A stretch of DNA of 64,000 bases. It comes from Stromatinia cepivora. Lineage: Eukaryota > Ascomycota > Leotiomycetes > Helotiales > Sclerotiniaceae. How positions within the stretch are numbered: position 1 is the first letter of the stretch; each line of letters opens with the position of its first letter. The notes under the pieces were generated by a model, which worked only from the letters and a program-made list of their open reading frames with translations, was not told where the DNA came from and did not search any database. Below, piece by piece: positions 1 to 12,398 of this stretch. Where the stretch lies: NCBI GenBank assembly GCA_014898415.1, contig RCTD01000005.1, positions 1,302,001 through 1,366,000 of the forward strand. Reading direction: 5' to 3'. A program made the translations under genes and the position numbers.

Positions 1-1790
1 CTTCGAATAAAAAAATGGGTTCGATTTGCAAAATATTTATAAAGATGTTTTTGTTATTTACAAATAACATTTTTATAGAATCTTTAAAAAAGATTTGTTT
101 TCAAATTATTATTTTTCGATTATTCAACTTCTTTTAAGATATAATTCTGTTTTATGGTATACCGTTATTTATATTCAAAAGAATAAAGAGTTCTGTTTTG
201 TATTAGTATTTTTATTTATATTATATTTTTTTGATTATAATAAGAAGTTTAATCTTTGTTATTCTTTCTTTGATTTTTTTTATTTAATTTTTAAGAATAA
301 ATGAAAAAAAGTTTTAAAAAAAATGATTATCATAATCGATCTTTCTAAATCAGGGGAATCGATTAAAAGTTTTTATAAAGAGTATCAAATCCTTTTTCTT
401 TATAAATTAAATAATAATGATAATTTAATTTGGAAATTTCTAAAAAAGTATTCTTTTATTTGTCAATTATAATATAATTTTGATTGGACAACAAAAAGAA
501 AAGTTTTCTAGAAGATCGAACAAAAGAATCAGTTTCGTTAAAGGATCTTAATTAGATCTAAATCCTGAGTAATTGTAATACAATCAAATATCATTTTGAG
601 ATATACTGGTTTTTTTAAATCCTATAGATTGATTTTGGTATCGATTTTTTATTTAATTATAATTTCGAACAAAAAGAATATAAAGAATGATAGTTTTTAT
701 AAAAACCTTTAAAGATCTTTTCAAAATCAAATTATCTTTTTTGAATTAAATGAATTTAATAAAAAAGATTTTTATATCTTTTAATCCTTTTCTTTTAATA
801 TCAATTTTGTTTTACAAGATTATCTTTTTATAATTCTTTTAGAATATTTATTTTGGGATTCTAATATTGTTGAAGGAATAATAAACAAATTGTTCATAAC
901 CAATGATAATGAATTCGAGTTTTGATATAAATGATAACATAATCTTGCAATGATAAATCTGATCATTTAATTTGAAATATTCTAAAACAAAGAAAAGTAA
1001 TAAAAAGATCGATCATTATTTGTAGATTATAATACATTTTTATAAAAGCAAAAAGTTCTTTATAATAAAAATCTTGAAGATAATGAATTCCCTAATAAAG
1101 AAAACACTGATAATTAAAAGATTATAAATCTAATTGATAAAGAATCGCCTACTAGAAAACCTCAATTTATACCAAAGAAATTCATTGAAAAAGAAAAAAA
1201 AGTTGTAAAACGAAAACTGATTTAAAATCAATCTATAATATTATTTAATCTATTCTTAATTGGATTTTTTGGAATATAAAATATTATTTCAATCTTTAAT
1301 ATAGATTATAAATCAGATAAAGAATAGAAAAATCATCTTTCAACAAAGAAGCCTTTTGCGAAATCTAATAATAAAAAAAAGGATCATTTTTTCAATACTG
1401 AACAAAAATTTATAATACCAAAAATCTTTATTCATCATTTAAATCGTATTTAAGAATCATTAAAAAATCTGATTACAAGTATAAAGTTTATTATAAAATA
1501 TTCAATTAAATGTTTAAGAAAAGTTAAAGATAAAAAGGATAATGAAAATACTTTTCAGGAATTTGAAATTTTTATTGAATTTGATAGAAAAATGATAAAA
1601 GTAGATTTGGATTAATAAAAATCTGGAGTATACTGTTTTTTTAAAATAATTTTAAAAATTATTTATTATTCTAATTTGTTGATACTTTAATTAGTTTTCC
1701 TTAATCTAATTATTTTTTGATCTTTTTGGTTTTTACTTTTTGTAGTTATTTTAAAGTTAAATAGAATATATATTTCGGGGAGGAAAAGGA
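1..1790 (+). mobile_element. 3' internal part of LTR element B (unclassified, decayed)
   Basis: This stretch lies directly upstream of an LTR (1791-2082) and ends in a purine-rich tract at 1777-1790 (GGGGAGGAAAAGGA). That is the expected polypurine primer site in front of a 3' LTR, so the element is read on the plus strand. Reading frames are broken everywhere. The longest piece (95-304) is a hydrophobic AT-driven frame with no motif. Around 1080-1620 a Lys/Glu-rich frame persists with several stops, but I recognise no domain in it. The 5' LTR would lie left of the window. Superfamily is undecided; Ty3/gypsy or copia are both possible. Confidence 0.55.
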
Positions 1791-2082
1791 TATAAAAAAG
1801 TTGGGATATCAAGATCTAATATGTAATTAGTTTGTAGTTATATAATTATATGATTCTTTATAGTTAAATATAAAAGAAGATTTTGCTTTTCTTTTTTTGA
1901 AAGAAATCAATTGTTTTTCTATTAGTCTTTTTATATTCTATTTATGTATAATCCAAATCATTGTTTAAATCTATTAGTTTTATTATTTGAAGCCTTTATA
2001 ATATAATCTGATCAATTCTAATTCCTATTTCCCTTTGCAGCGTATTATCGGGACGTATATATCTCGACCTACCTCTTTCACA
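1791..2082 (+). repeat. LTR of family B (3' LTR, 292 bp)
   Basis: It matches 38420-38711 along its full length and 35240-35531 in reverse complement. The start TATAAAAAAG here corresponds to TGTGAGAAAG in the GC-richer copy, three G-to-A changes; the end is TTTCACA. A polypurine tract sits immediately upstream, so this is the 3' LTR of the plus-strand element at 1-1790. The bases after 2082 are GY1 internal sequence, so element B is inserted inside GY1 copy 1. Confidence 0.8.
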
Positions 2083-2109
2083 GTATATAATAAATCTTCT
2101 TTTACTTAT

Positions 2110-2391
2110 TGTCACGAATCGTGAACCACAGGAGGCTAACCACGTGATACCCCTTATCTCCCATGTCAATTTATGAGCTGATCATCCATGCGCATGCGTT
2201 ACGAATCATACGATTTAATATGGTAAAATGGTGACTCTAATAACGCATACGCACAGCCCCGCAGCCCACGAATGGGTATTTGTGTATATATATCTAGTCG
2301 CTCCTTACGAGCTATAGTTCTTCAGTTGTAGATTCTAAGGAACATAATTGACTCTGTTTATTCAGCTCTACTACGGCTCTTGTGCGTCACA
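2110..2391 (+). repeat. Solo LTR of GY1 with CTTAT target duplication
   Basis: This 282-bp LTR (TGTCACGAATC ... GCGTCACA) is flanked by CTTAT at 2105-2109 and again at 2392-2396. It interrupts the integrase region of GY1 copy 1; copy 2 is uninterrupted at the matching point (about 17595). It lies opposite in orientation to the host copy, so it is a separate insertion reduced to one LTR by recombination. It is clearly GC-richer and less RIP-altered than the other GY1 LTRs here. A TATATATAT box and likely transcript start lie in the middle. Confidence 0.92.
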
Positions 2392-5300
2392 CTTATATAA
2401 AAGTCAATCTATTGTATTCTATATATATATAGACATTATATATATTCATATCGTTTATTGATTTATTAATATCTTTCTTTTATTCTTATATACATTTCGA
2501 TGTATGCCTGTATAGAGTTTCGTAGGGTATAAGCTTTTTTAAAGAGTTATATAAAAGAATAAATTATATGTAATCTATTATAGATAAGAATTCTGATCAA
2601 TCGTTTTGATAATAATTAATAAACAACCTTAATTATTATTGAAGATATTGATTATAGATTTCAATTTAATTATCAATTTGAAGATAATGAACAATAAATA
2701 ATTTAAGATTGGTTCTTAAGATTTAATTGAATTCCTTTCAGAATTATAATATAAATCAGAGGCTGCAATTTGATATTATAATATCAAAAAGATCATAATA
2801 TTGATATATATAATAAAAATATAATTATACTTAAACTTAAGTATTGATTAATTTGTAACAAAATATAGAGATAACTTGTTTCATCAATCGATCAATAATA
2901 ACTAAAATATTGTTATATATATATTTATCTTTATTAAAGTTATAATAATCTATAATAATATATTACTATACTTGATTAGAAATCGGAAATAAATATAATA
3001 AATCAGGGGTACAATTATATAAAACGGAATTATATTTGCAAATATAATAATTGTATATATATTTGATTATAATATCATATATTCTGGGCCAATAGTATTA
3101 TTGAGATAATAAAAAATAGGTTTTATTTATACCAAAATAAACAATAAAAATAGAATTATAGATTTTATGAATTAGATAAATTCGAAGATTATTGATATCA
3201 GGTATTACCAGATAATCATTATAAAATAAAAGATTATTTTGAAGTGATATATATTTATAATTTTAGATAACTTGTATTCTGAATACTAATAAATTATTTA
3301 TAGTTTTATTTGCTTCAATAATATAATTAATTAAATCAAATCAAGGAACGATTTCATTCAAATCGATATTGGTAATCGCTATTTTGTTTGAATAATACCT
3401 TTGTAAAATTTCTTTTATAATTTCGATATCAATTTGATTATCTTTAATAAACTATTAAAGGCGATTCTTTTTTTTGATATAATTCTGAAGATTCAATTTA
3501 TCGATCTGATAAATTAAAGTATCAATAAAAGGATTATCTTTTTCAAAATAATATATAATAATGAAATTATAATCAATTAAAACTTCTATTCAACAAATTT
3601 ATTGGATATTGAAAATCTTAATAATTATAAAATATTTGAAGGCTTTATAATCAATATAGATCTTGATTTTATATAATAAACTAGCGAATTCTATTCTTTA
3701 ATAATTAAGAAATCAAATGATTGATAGTATTTCTTTATTATAAACTTCATAATTCAATTCGATAACAATTATGGTTTTAAAGAAATAAACTATAAATAAC
3801 CAATCTTCATTATATTATTATAATAATATATTAGCAATTACCCTATCGAATATATCTATTTCGAATATACAAAAGAATTAATAATTATAATATTATAGAA
3901 ATAAAACAAAGATAAGTTTTTTCTTTAAGATATTGAATATATTTTGATATACTTTATTAAATACAAATTTAATATTTGTTTTAATAAATTCATTAAAAGG
4001 TTTCGTTATTATATTATAATCCTTAATAAATTATCAATAAAAATTACAAAAACTAAAGAATGATTAAATCCCTTTCATTATTATCGAAAAGATTCAATTC
4101 TCAATTACTTCAATCTTTTCAGAATTTATTTCTATTTCTTTAATAAAGATAATAAAATCCAAATACTTGATATATATAATATTGAATTTATATTTCTTAA
4201 GATCCATTTATAAACCAATAATTTTCAATCATTTAAGAATTAATTTAATATAAATTTGATACTTTTCTTTATTCTCAAAATAAATTAGAATATTATTAAG
4301 GTATATTATATAAAAGATATTTAAATAATCGAATAGAATATTATTTATATAATATTAATAGATTACAAAATTATTCGTTAATCCAAATAATACAACCTTA
4401 TATTTATATAATCTATATTAGATTCGAAAAGTAATATACTTTTTTGAAGTAGGATTTATTTTTATATAATGGAAAGTTTAACGAATATTGAATTTGATAA
4501 AGATTTTGATATCGAAAAACCAAGAAAGCATTTTGTTGATCAAAGAAAAGGGATATCGATTTTTATATATCAAAGAATTCAATAATTTAAAGTCTATATA
4601 GAACTTCAAATTATTATTGGGTTTTTTAATGAATAGAATGAATACAATATAAGGGATTTGATTAAATTCAATAAAATCTTTGCTAAAATTATTTATAATA
4701 TATTCTTTAATGATTTCCCATTATTCTAAAGATATCTTATAAAATAGACTATAGTATAAAGTTTATTCTCCTTTATTTTCTAATATGATTTTATGATTAT
4801 AAAATCAATTAAAAAGCAAAATATTTGATTTATATTTGAAAAAGATTCAATGATATTGTTGATATTCAAATGATATTTTAGGTTTTGAATCGATTTTGAT
4901 TAATACTCGATCGAATTTTTTTTAAACTTTTGTATTCTTGAATTCAATTAAGATAATCAATATTCTTTTTTCTATATATCATTCGTTTTATTAGGAATCT
5001 ATTATATTATCGAGTTCTTTCAAAATAATAATAAAGAATTTAATTTATTTGTTTTTTTTGTATTCTAATTGGAATTTATCAGATTTGAGTATATACAAAC
5101 CAAGGACTCCGGATAATATATAGAAAAGGCATTTATAGATTTGTAATAATGGTATAATTGATTAGAAAGAAGATAGATTGAACTTAAAGGAAATCAGGGC
5201 TTTTTCTTTTTCAATAAGAATCTATATTATATTTATATTTGAAGATTTTTGTTGTATATTATCAATTGTGATTAATCTATTCAATTATAAATCTCTTCGA

Positions 5301-5515
5301 TTCTACTATTCTTCAAATTAGTTATTTTGTTGATCAATATTTTATTGAATTAATCAATCGATTTTCCGTTTTCGAAAGGATGATTGAATAATAAAAAGAT
5401 TATTCGAATAGAAAATAATATAGAATCTTCCTTTAAATTATTCAAAACATTGATTAAAACAATCAAGCTTCGCTCGAATCTTTAATAATCAAAATCTATC
5501 TAAAATAATATTATA

Positions 5516-6894
5516 CAGTACTAGTCAACTTATATTACCCCACAACCTAATTTCAGTTTTTTTATATATTCAATATCTACTTTTCAACTTAATTATAAAA
5601 TCAATCATCTATTATTATAATCTAAAATTTGAATATATTGAAATTCTATATCTATACTATTCCCTAAAAAAAATCCAAATTCTTATCGCCCTATAATTAA
5701 TCAATATTTTGTATACCAACCTTTTGCCGCGATATAGATTTCAATTCTATCAAGCATACTCGCTTCTAATTTATCGAATAATTCTTAATCTAATATATCC
5801 CAAATTGCTTATAAACAATTCTCTAACCTCTATCTAATATATTCCGATTCACTTTTATCGATTACAATATTAAGAAACATCTTATATAATCTTACTTTTA
5901 AAGCTTACCAAATATATTTAATAGAATTGAAATCAGAAGAATAAGGAAGCCAATCCTTCAATATTGAGATCTCTTTCTTTTAAAATCAATCCTATACTTT
6001 ATAAACACAATGAATAGAAGCATTATCCTACATAAATTCATACCCTGAACCCAATCTTTCAAAAGCAAAGTCTACCTCAATATCAAGGACCTCGAAATAT
6101 GAATTGATATTATATCTATATTTTTTATTCTCAAAATCTTTATTCATTATATATAGATTACTCCTTCCAAGATCCCAAAAGCCCCCCCAGACCATAACCT
6201 TTATATTCTTATTCATATTATATATTTGAATCATTCTAGATTTCCATTTCTGAACAGGAATACAGAAGTACTATTCTCCTCTTTTATCCTGTCTCTATTC
6301 TATAGAGTATTTGTTGCTTTATACAACTAATCCCTATTCCTTTACTATTAACCCCCTATATGCTAGATATCATACAAGCTACTTGAGTGTATATATCTGG
6401 GTAAGTTCCGGTTGCTTTTTATACTTCCAATTGATGATTTTATAGATCTTCAAAATCTTCTTAATAGTAGAGATACTATATTTAAGACCTATAGTTGTTT
6501 TTGTTTGTATATAAATTGATTTTGAATATAATCGAATGTATCGAATTAGCATACATTCTTCTCTTTCTGTATAAGATTTAATTCGAAAAATACAAAGTAG
6601 ATTCATTCCTTCATTATATAATACATTTTGTTGTAAAGTATAACGAACAATTTGCATTTCAAGATTGAGGTTAATTATGATACAATAAGGATTAGAGCCA
6701 TTAGAAGCTTTGCTAATAATTTTGCTATATAAATATAGAGTAAGATACTTAAAAGCTAGTTCCCTTTCAATATTCAAGATTTTAGGAGTATATTGTAATG
6801 TTATTGATGAATAAATAATAAAAAGAGTTGAAATTCAATTCGCGAAATTTATGTGTTTTTAAGGTTTTGGGGTAATGTAAGTGCACGGTTACTG
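5516..6894 (-). mobile_element. Tc1/mariner DNA transposon in GY1 copy 1
   Basis: The element is 1379 bp and bounded by CAGT...ACTG with TA on both sides (5514-5515 and 6895-6896). The inverted termini share CAGTA and a TTACCCC block over about 32 bp. GY1 copy 3 gives the empty site: near 49138 the same sequence runs through a single TA without the insert. It encodes a decayed transposase on the minus strand (5701-6777). Confidence 0.93.
5701..6777 (-). pseudogene. Tc1/mariner transposase pseudogene
   Basis: The minus-strand frame can be followed from an N-terminal helix-turn-helix region (6379-6777, 132 codons open) through the DDE domain, including the block VMVWGGFWDLGR (near 6200), to a C-terminal AAKGWYTKY ending at 5701. 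The catalytic domain is readable but disabled. The first Asp is Asn (6313-6315, AAC), the second Asp is retained in DNASIH (6025-6027), and the expected Glu of the NPIEHIW-like block is Lys (5917-5919). At least four in-frame stops occur at positions where relatives have Trp or Gln, as expected from C-to-T and G-to-A changes. Role when intact: cut-and-paste transposition. Family assignment is firm from motif order, TA target and element length; activity is excluded. Confidence 0.88.
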
Positions 6895-8963
6895 TAGTTC
6901 CTTAATTCAATAATAAGGAAAGGAACAAAAGATTGTTCATAATTATCGATTATTAAATTAAAGAATATAAAATAAATAATAATATAATTTTATATATTAT
7001 TATATTTTTTAATTTCAATTGAAATTTTAAATAATAAAATTCTTAATTTAAATATGGGAAATAAACAAATAAGGAATATAATATCAATAAAAACGAATTC
7101 ATTTGCTTTAAAAGCAATAAATACTTTTAATCGATAAATATAATCATTTTTCGAAAGATTATAGAAAAGAGTGAATATTTCTCCTTTTATAAGTTTTATC
7201 AGATTAAGAAATTTCATATCCTATATAATATTTAAAATAGAAATAGAATCTAAATATTTGATTTTAAATGCTTTTCTTTTTTTAAATAAACATTTTGTAT
7301 AACTTCAATTATAACTTCTGGGCTGAAGTCTTCTTTAATATCCCGATATTCTTCAAATTCTTTTTATACTGTTTCGATTTTATTGAGATTATCAATATAA
7401 AATATCAATATATATATTATTTCAGAAAAAGGAAAAAACAACGAATATTTGAAATTGGAATAATTATTGAATACGGTAGGGCCGATATATCCAAAAGGGG
7501 TATTCTGGAGTGGAAACAATTTCGAGAATATAGAAATTCCAAAATTGGAATTATTAAAACTCTGAAAGAATTATAAGAGATTTATAATAACTATTGATTT
7601 ATGAATAATTATAAAGGCATTTCGCCTAATATAATATCGATTTCATTTTTATGATGAAACTTCATTTTGATCTATTCTAATAAATATATTTACGAATTCT
7701 TTTATAATCTTATAATCCTTAATAGATATTATTATTATTCGTAAAAAAAAATCGGAAATCTTTTGTTCGAAATCCCTGAATAGAACTTTATTATCAATAA
7801 TCTTCATTTGGATAATAAGTAATTTGAATTTTTTATATTATTCTAGGAAATTGCTATATTAAATCATATTAAATATAATTTATATCTTATATTAAAAATG
7901 AACATCATCAATTTCGATCAGGTTCCAATAAATCACTACAAATTATTCGATCAATTCAAATACTATGAATCAAGGCATTTATATATAAAAAATATAATAA
8001 TATACTTATACTTCTGATTCGATTTGATCGATTATATATATACAATATTATATTTCATTTTTAAATAATATAATATATAATTCAAATTGTTTTATAACTA
8101 ATAATTATTACAAATTAACTTTAAATTCAATATTATTATTAAATTTAATGATAAGATTTGTAGATTTTGATATATATATATTTCACTATAAACTATAATT
8201 GATGCAGAAATACGATTTTGATTGATTAAATTGGTTTCTTAAATGAAAGGATCCTTCATTATTATATAGATCGTTATTTCCTAAAAGAAAAAAAGAATTA
8301 TTGAAGGACCTTAAATGATCAAATCGTTTGATCAAAGTTTTCTTCTTTTGGCTTCGGGATCTTTGAGTTTGCTTGAATAAAGGTTCTTGGGTTTCGATTA
8401 AGAGAATAAAGGGAATCCCAAATACTATTATTGATTTGGATATTTATATAAATATTATTTGGAGTTCAAAAGAAGATTGCATTATTGTAGAATTTATTGT
8501 TATTATAATTTTCAATTATCGATTCTCTTTTTTCAAATTTATAATTATTATATAAAAATTTTATAATTGTAATAATGATTTAAAAGAAGTAATTGAATTG
8601 TTAAAAATATTAATTTTTTATATTGGAATTTTCTTTTTATCAATTTTTTTTCTTTTAATAATAATATTATCTAATCTTATATTTATATTTTCTTTGAGGA
8701 TTTATTAAAATAATTAAAAAAAAAGGAAAGAGTTCTTTAGAATAAATTTTTAAAGAATTGGGATATATAGAAGAAAGAGTTTGTTGTATTATGAAAATGA
8801 TAATATACTTTTAAAGAGGTTTATCTTTATCGATTAAATCGGAATAAATCTTTTTTTTCTAAATATAATATTTATAAAAATTTATTTAAAAAGGTATTAT
8901 TAAAGTGAAATATTATTTGGAAAATCATTAAATAACCGAATATTTGTAAATCAATTATAGATA

Positions 8964-9245
8964 ATATAATATATAAAAGTTATAATAAAGTTAAATAAAT
9001 AGAGTTAATTATATTCCTTAGAATTTATAATTGAAGAACTATAACTTGTAAAAAACGATTAAATATATATATATAAATATCTATTCATGAATTATAAAAT
9101 TATATATATACATTATTAGGGTCACCATTTTATTATACTAAATCATATAATTCGTAATATATGTATACAGATGATCAATTTATAAATTGATATGGGGGAT
9201 AAGGGGTATCATGTGATAAGCCTTCTGTGGTTCACGATTCGTGAC
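8964..9245 (-). repeat. 5' LTR of GY1 copy 1
   Basis: It is the reverse complement of the 282-bp GY1 LTR, ending at the plus-strand right with ...TTCACGATTCGTGACA. It is strongly AT-shifted compared with 2110-2391, with many C-to-T and G-to-A differences. GY1 leader sequence lies to its left, which sets the minus orientation of copy 1. Confidence 0.88.
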
Positions 9246-12116
9246 AAAAAGATTCTTAATTGTTGAAATTATTATTTTGTTATATTTAATTTAGAATATA
9301 TAATATTGATGAATTCATCAATAAATTTGTTTTCCAAAAAAATAGTTAATCAATTATTATTAAAAAGATTTTATTTATAAATTTCTTATATAATTCTATA
9401 TCGAATATATTAATAAATAAAACAATATATTCCTAATTTTTAAATTTTTATTATTTAAATCAAAGATATTCAATAGATTTTTATAATAACGATTTAATAT
9501 ATTGAATTGGATTATCTTGAATTTTGATGAATAATTAATTCAGAAATTGTATTGAAAAAGGAATTTTGATTATTTCATTTATTATTAATTTAAAGTTGTT
9601 ATTATTATAAAATATTTTAAATCTTCATAATTTATAAGAATTTTGAATTTCTATTAAGATTTTTATAATTTTAATTATTATTCTTTTATTGATTTGATTA
9701 TAATTAATAATTCTTTATTATAGATTTTATAATTATATTTAATTCTTCAATATTTAAAAATGAAATAAATTAATAATTATCAAATATTAATTTTATTATA
9801 TTAAAAAAGAATCTTTTCCGAAATCTAATCCGAAACATTCATTTTTAATATTGTTTTCTTATTATAATTAAAATATATTAATATCAAAGTATTTATAAAA
9901 ATTCTTTTAATTTTTTGAATATAAATCTATATTCCTTTTTTTATTATTATATGATATCTTTTTAAAATAAATTGTTTAATAATCAATAAATCTTGAAAGA
10001 ATCCTTTAGAAATTATCGATAAAAATTTATGAAATTTAAAAATCGTTATAAATCTTTGATTAATAATAATTGTTCTCAAAAAATAATAATTTTAACTTTA
10101 TCTTTATTCATCTTTATTCATCTTTATATTATCAATTATAATTAATAAATTTAAATATTTTGTTGAAATAATTTCGAATTTACATTTATTTATAAATTAA
10201 TATTTCATAATTTTTGGATAATATTAAAAATATATTTTCGATATTAATTTTTATTTACAAAATATATTAAAATATTATCGAGATATATAATAGAATATTT
10301 ATTCAATTCGTCAAATAATATGTAATTGATATAATATTGAAAAAAATAAAAATATTACAAAAATCTAAAAATTTAATTAAAACTTCAATAATCCAAATCG
10401 AATAATAAAAACAGTTTTCTATATATTGCTTTTTACAATATAAAATTTATTAAAGATTATAATAATATTCAATTTAAAATAAACCTTCATATTATATAAA
10501 ATATTCAATATTTTTCTAATAATTAATAATAAATATCGATTCTTGATAATAATATTATTCAATCTATAATAATTCTGATAAATTCGAATTCTTTTATTTA
10601 CTTTAACGATTAAAAGTAATGATATAATATTATATAAATATAATTTTTGAATAAACCCTTTAAACAAATTATCATTGATATATTTATAAATGATTTCTAA
10701 TTTTAATAAAAATAATAAATAATTTTTAAAGTATAATAATTCTTTTTCAAATATTAATTCGATTTTATAATCTCAAATACAATTTAATAATTACTGACTC
10801 ACACACCACAATAAAAAAGTAAATAATTTATTTCGAAATTAAATAGAAAGTTTCTTTTTAATTTGATTATTATTAAAAGATAATTTATTATTAAAGAAAT
10901 TTTCGATATTTATTTTTATTATTTTTTGAAAACTTTTTCAAGAATAGAATAATAATATTAAATAAAATTATATACTTTATAAAGAATCATTATTAATATT
11001 TTAATTAAATTGTTTTTCCTATATAATATATTCTTAAAATCTGGTTTTTGGAATAATAATATCATTATTTCTTTATTTAAATATTTTTATTGAATAATCT
11101 TTTATATTTAATTTAATTTATTTACCCAAAAAATATAACCAAATATTAATTTATTAATAAAAAATAAAAAATAAAATATTTATAATTAATAAATATTATT
11201 TATATTTAATTTTATATTTGAAATTATATTAATTTAATCTTTAAAAATAAAGATAAATAATATAGATATAAATTCATTTCGTTATATCAATTTGGTTCAA
11301 TTTCAATCAATAATTCTTTTATATAAATTTATAATAAATAAATTATTGATTTAATATTATTTGAATTTAATATAAAGCTTTTTTATTATATATTTGAATA
11401 TAATAATAATTAATATTATTTATTAGAATTTTATCGATTAATAATTCGAAACTAGAATTTTTTATTATTTATAATTTTCATTCTTATTGTTTTTTATTGG
11501 AAATGATTTATAAATAATATAATTCTGTTTTTGTTTTTTTAAGATTATTTTAAAATTTCGAATATTGATTTTATTCTTTTTAAAAGTATCTTTTATATAC
11601 AATATTTAATATTTATGAAATAATATTTTAATTGAAAATAGAATTTCGAGGATTGTATTAATATTTTCAATAATATTTTGGAAAAGTTTTCTATTTGTAT
11701 TAAAAATGAAATTTTTGATACTTTTATTGAATTTAATATATTCTATAGATAATAATATATAATATAATATTGTAAATTAAAGAATAGGATTATATTTATT
11801 TAATTAATATATAAATTATAATGTTACAATTAGAATATTTCGAAAATAATAGATATATCTTTTGAAAATTTGATAATAAAGAATGATCAAATCTTTCAAT
11901 ACTAAATCATTATTATATTTATAATAAAGTATTTTATAATAATATCTGTGATATTTTTATTGATTCAATAAAACTTATAATAATATAATAAAGATAATAT
12001 AATAATATTATATTGTTCAATAAAAAAAAATCAATAAATATTTTTTTGGAATATCTATTATCAAGTAAATTAATTATATTAAATAAAAAAGAATATATCA
12101 AAAATATTATAATTTG
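9246..12116 (-). mobile_element. Old gypsy relic (GY4), host of two GY1 insertions
   Basis: Extremely AT-rich stretch between GY1 copy 1 and copy 2. The only recognisable coding signal is a minus-strand reverse transcriptase segment (10240-10667). The rest has no open frame that I can assign; the open stretch at 11934-12122 is low-complexity. ATTTG at 12112-12116 is the target duplication of GY1 copy 2, so this relic is older than that insertion. Confidence 0.55.
10240..10667 (-). pseudogene. Gypsy reverse transcriptase relic
   Basis: The minus-strand open frame 10419-10667 reads like the N-terminal half of a Ty3/gypsy RT: a YYRLNNIIIKNRYLLLI segment (the family's DYRxLNxxTxKNxYPLPxI block) followed by KVYFKLNIII, where the family has a catalytic Asp in KLDL. 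Further left on the same strand, about 10250-10330, a YLDNILIY segment resembles the YxDDILIY active site with Asp changed to Asn. No other domain is readable. A gypsy origin rather than a LINE is favoured by the IKNRY block. Confidence 0.6.
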
Positions 12117-12398
12117 TGTCACAAATCGTGAACCACAGGAGGCTAACCATGTGATACCCCTTATCTTCTATATCAATTTATAAGCTGATTATCTATATGT
12201 ATGTGTTACAAATTATATAATTTAATATAGTAAAATGGTAATCCTAATAATGTATATATACAATTCCATAGTTTATAAATGGATATTTGTATATATATAT
12301 TTAATCATTCTTTATAAGTTATAATTCTTCAATTGTAGATTCTAAGGAATATAATTGATTCTATTTATTCAATTCTATTATAGTTTTTATATATTATA
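12117..12398 (+). repeat. 5' LTR of GY1 copy 2
   Basis: Starts TGTCACAAATCGTG and ends at a degraded version of GCGTCACA. The internal TATATATAT box is preserved near 12295. More AT-shifted than its partner at 21009-21290, which keeps TCTAGTCGCTCC in the middle. Confidence 0.88.

Larger units (their letters stand above)
2083..9245 (-). mobile_element. Ty3/gypsy element GY1, copy 1 (partial, interrupted)
   Basis: It is a minus-strand copy of the element seen complete at 12117-21290. The reverse complement of 2392-8963 aligns with the internal region of copy 2 from the 5' leader to the integrase C-terminus, and 2083-2109 continues the integrase beyond the solo LTR. The 5' LTR is 8964-9245. The 3' end is missing because element B is inserted there (junction 2082/2083). 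It also contains a solo LTR (2110-2391) and a Tc1/mariner transposon (5516-6894). All frames are full of stops, so the element is dead. Minus-strand gag-side sequence lies at 6900-8960 and RT/integrase at 2392-5510. Confidence 0.85.

Noticed and set aside
95..304. Small membrane protein gene.
   Set aside because: Hydrophobic composition follows from T-rich DNA; no ATG context, repeats or partner support; lies inside a retroelement.
1338..1357. Shared 20-mer TTTCAACAAAGAAGCC-type string between element B (about 1338) and fragment M (about 62268), suggesting the same family.
   Set aside because: Sequence on either side does not align, so one short match is not enough to join them.
7295..7576. 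93-codon plus-strand gene in GY1 copy 1.
   Set aside because: It is antisense to the minus-oriented gypsy element; the corresponding parts of copies 2 and 3 do not keep the frame.
2110..9245. The GY1 LTRs at 2110-2391 and 8964-9245 are in inverted orientation and look like long terminal inverted repeats of a DNA transposon.
   Set aside because: The left one has its own CTTAT duplication and interrupts integrase sequence that is continuous in copy 2, so it is an independent solo LTR. Copy 2 has normal direct LTRs.
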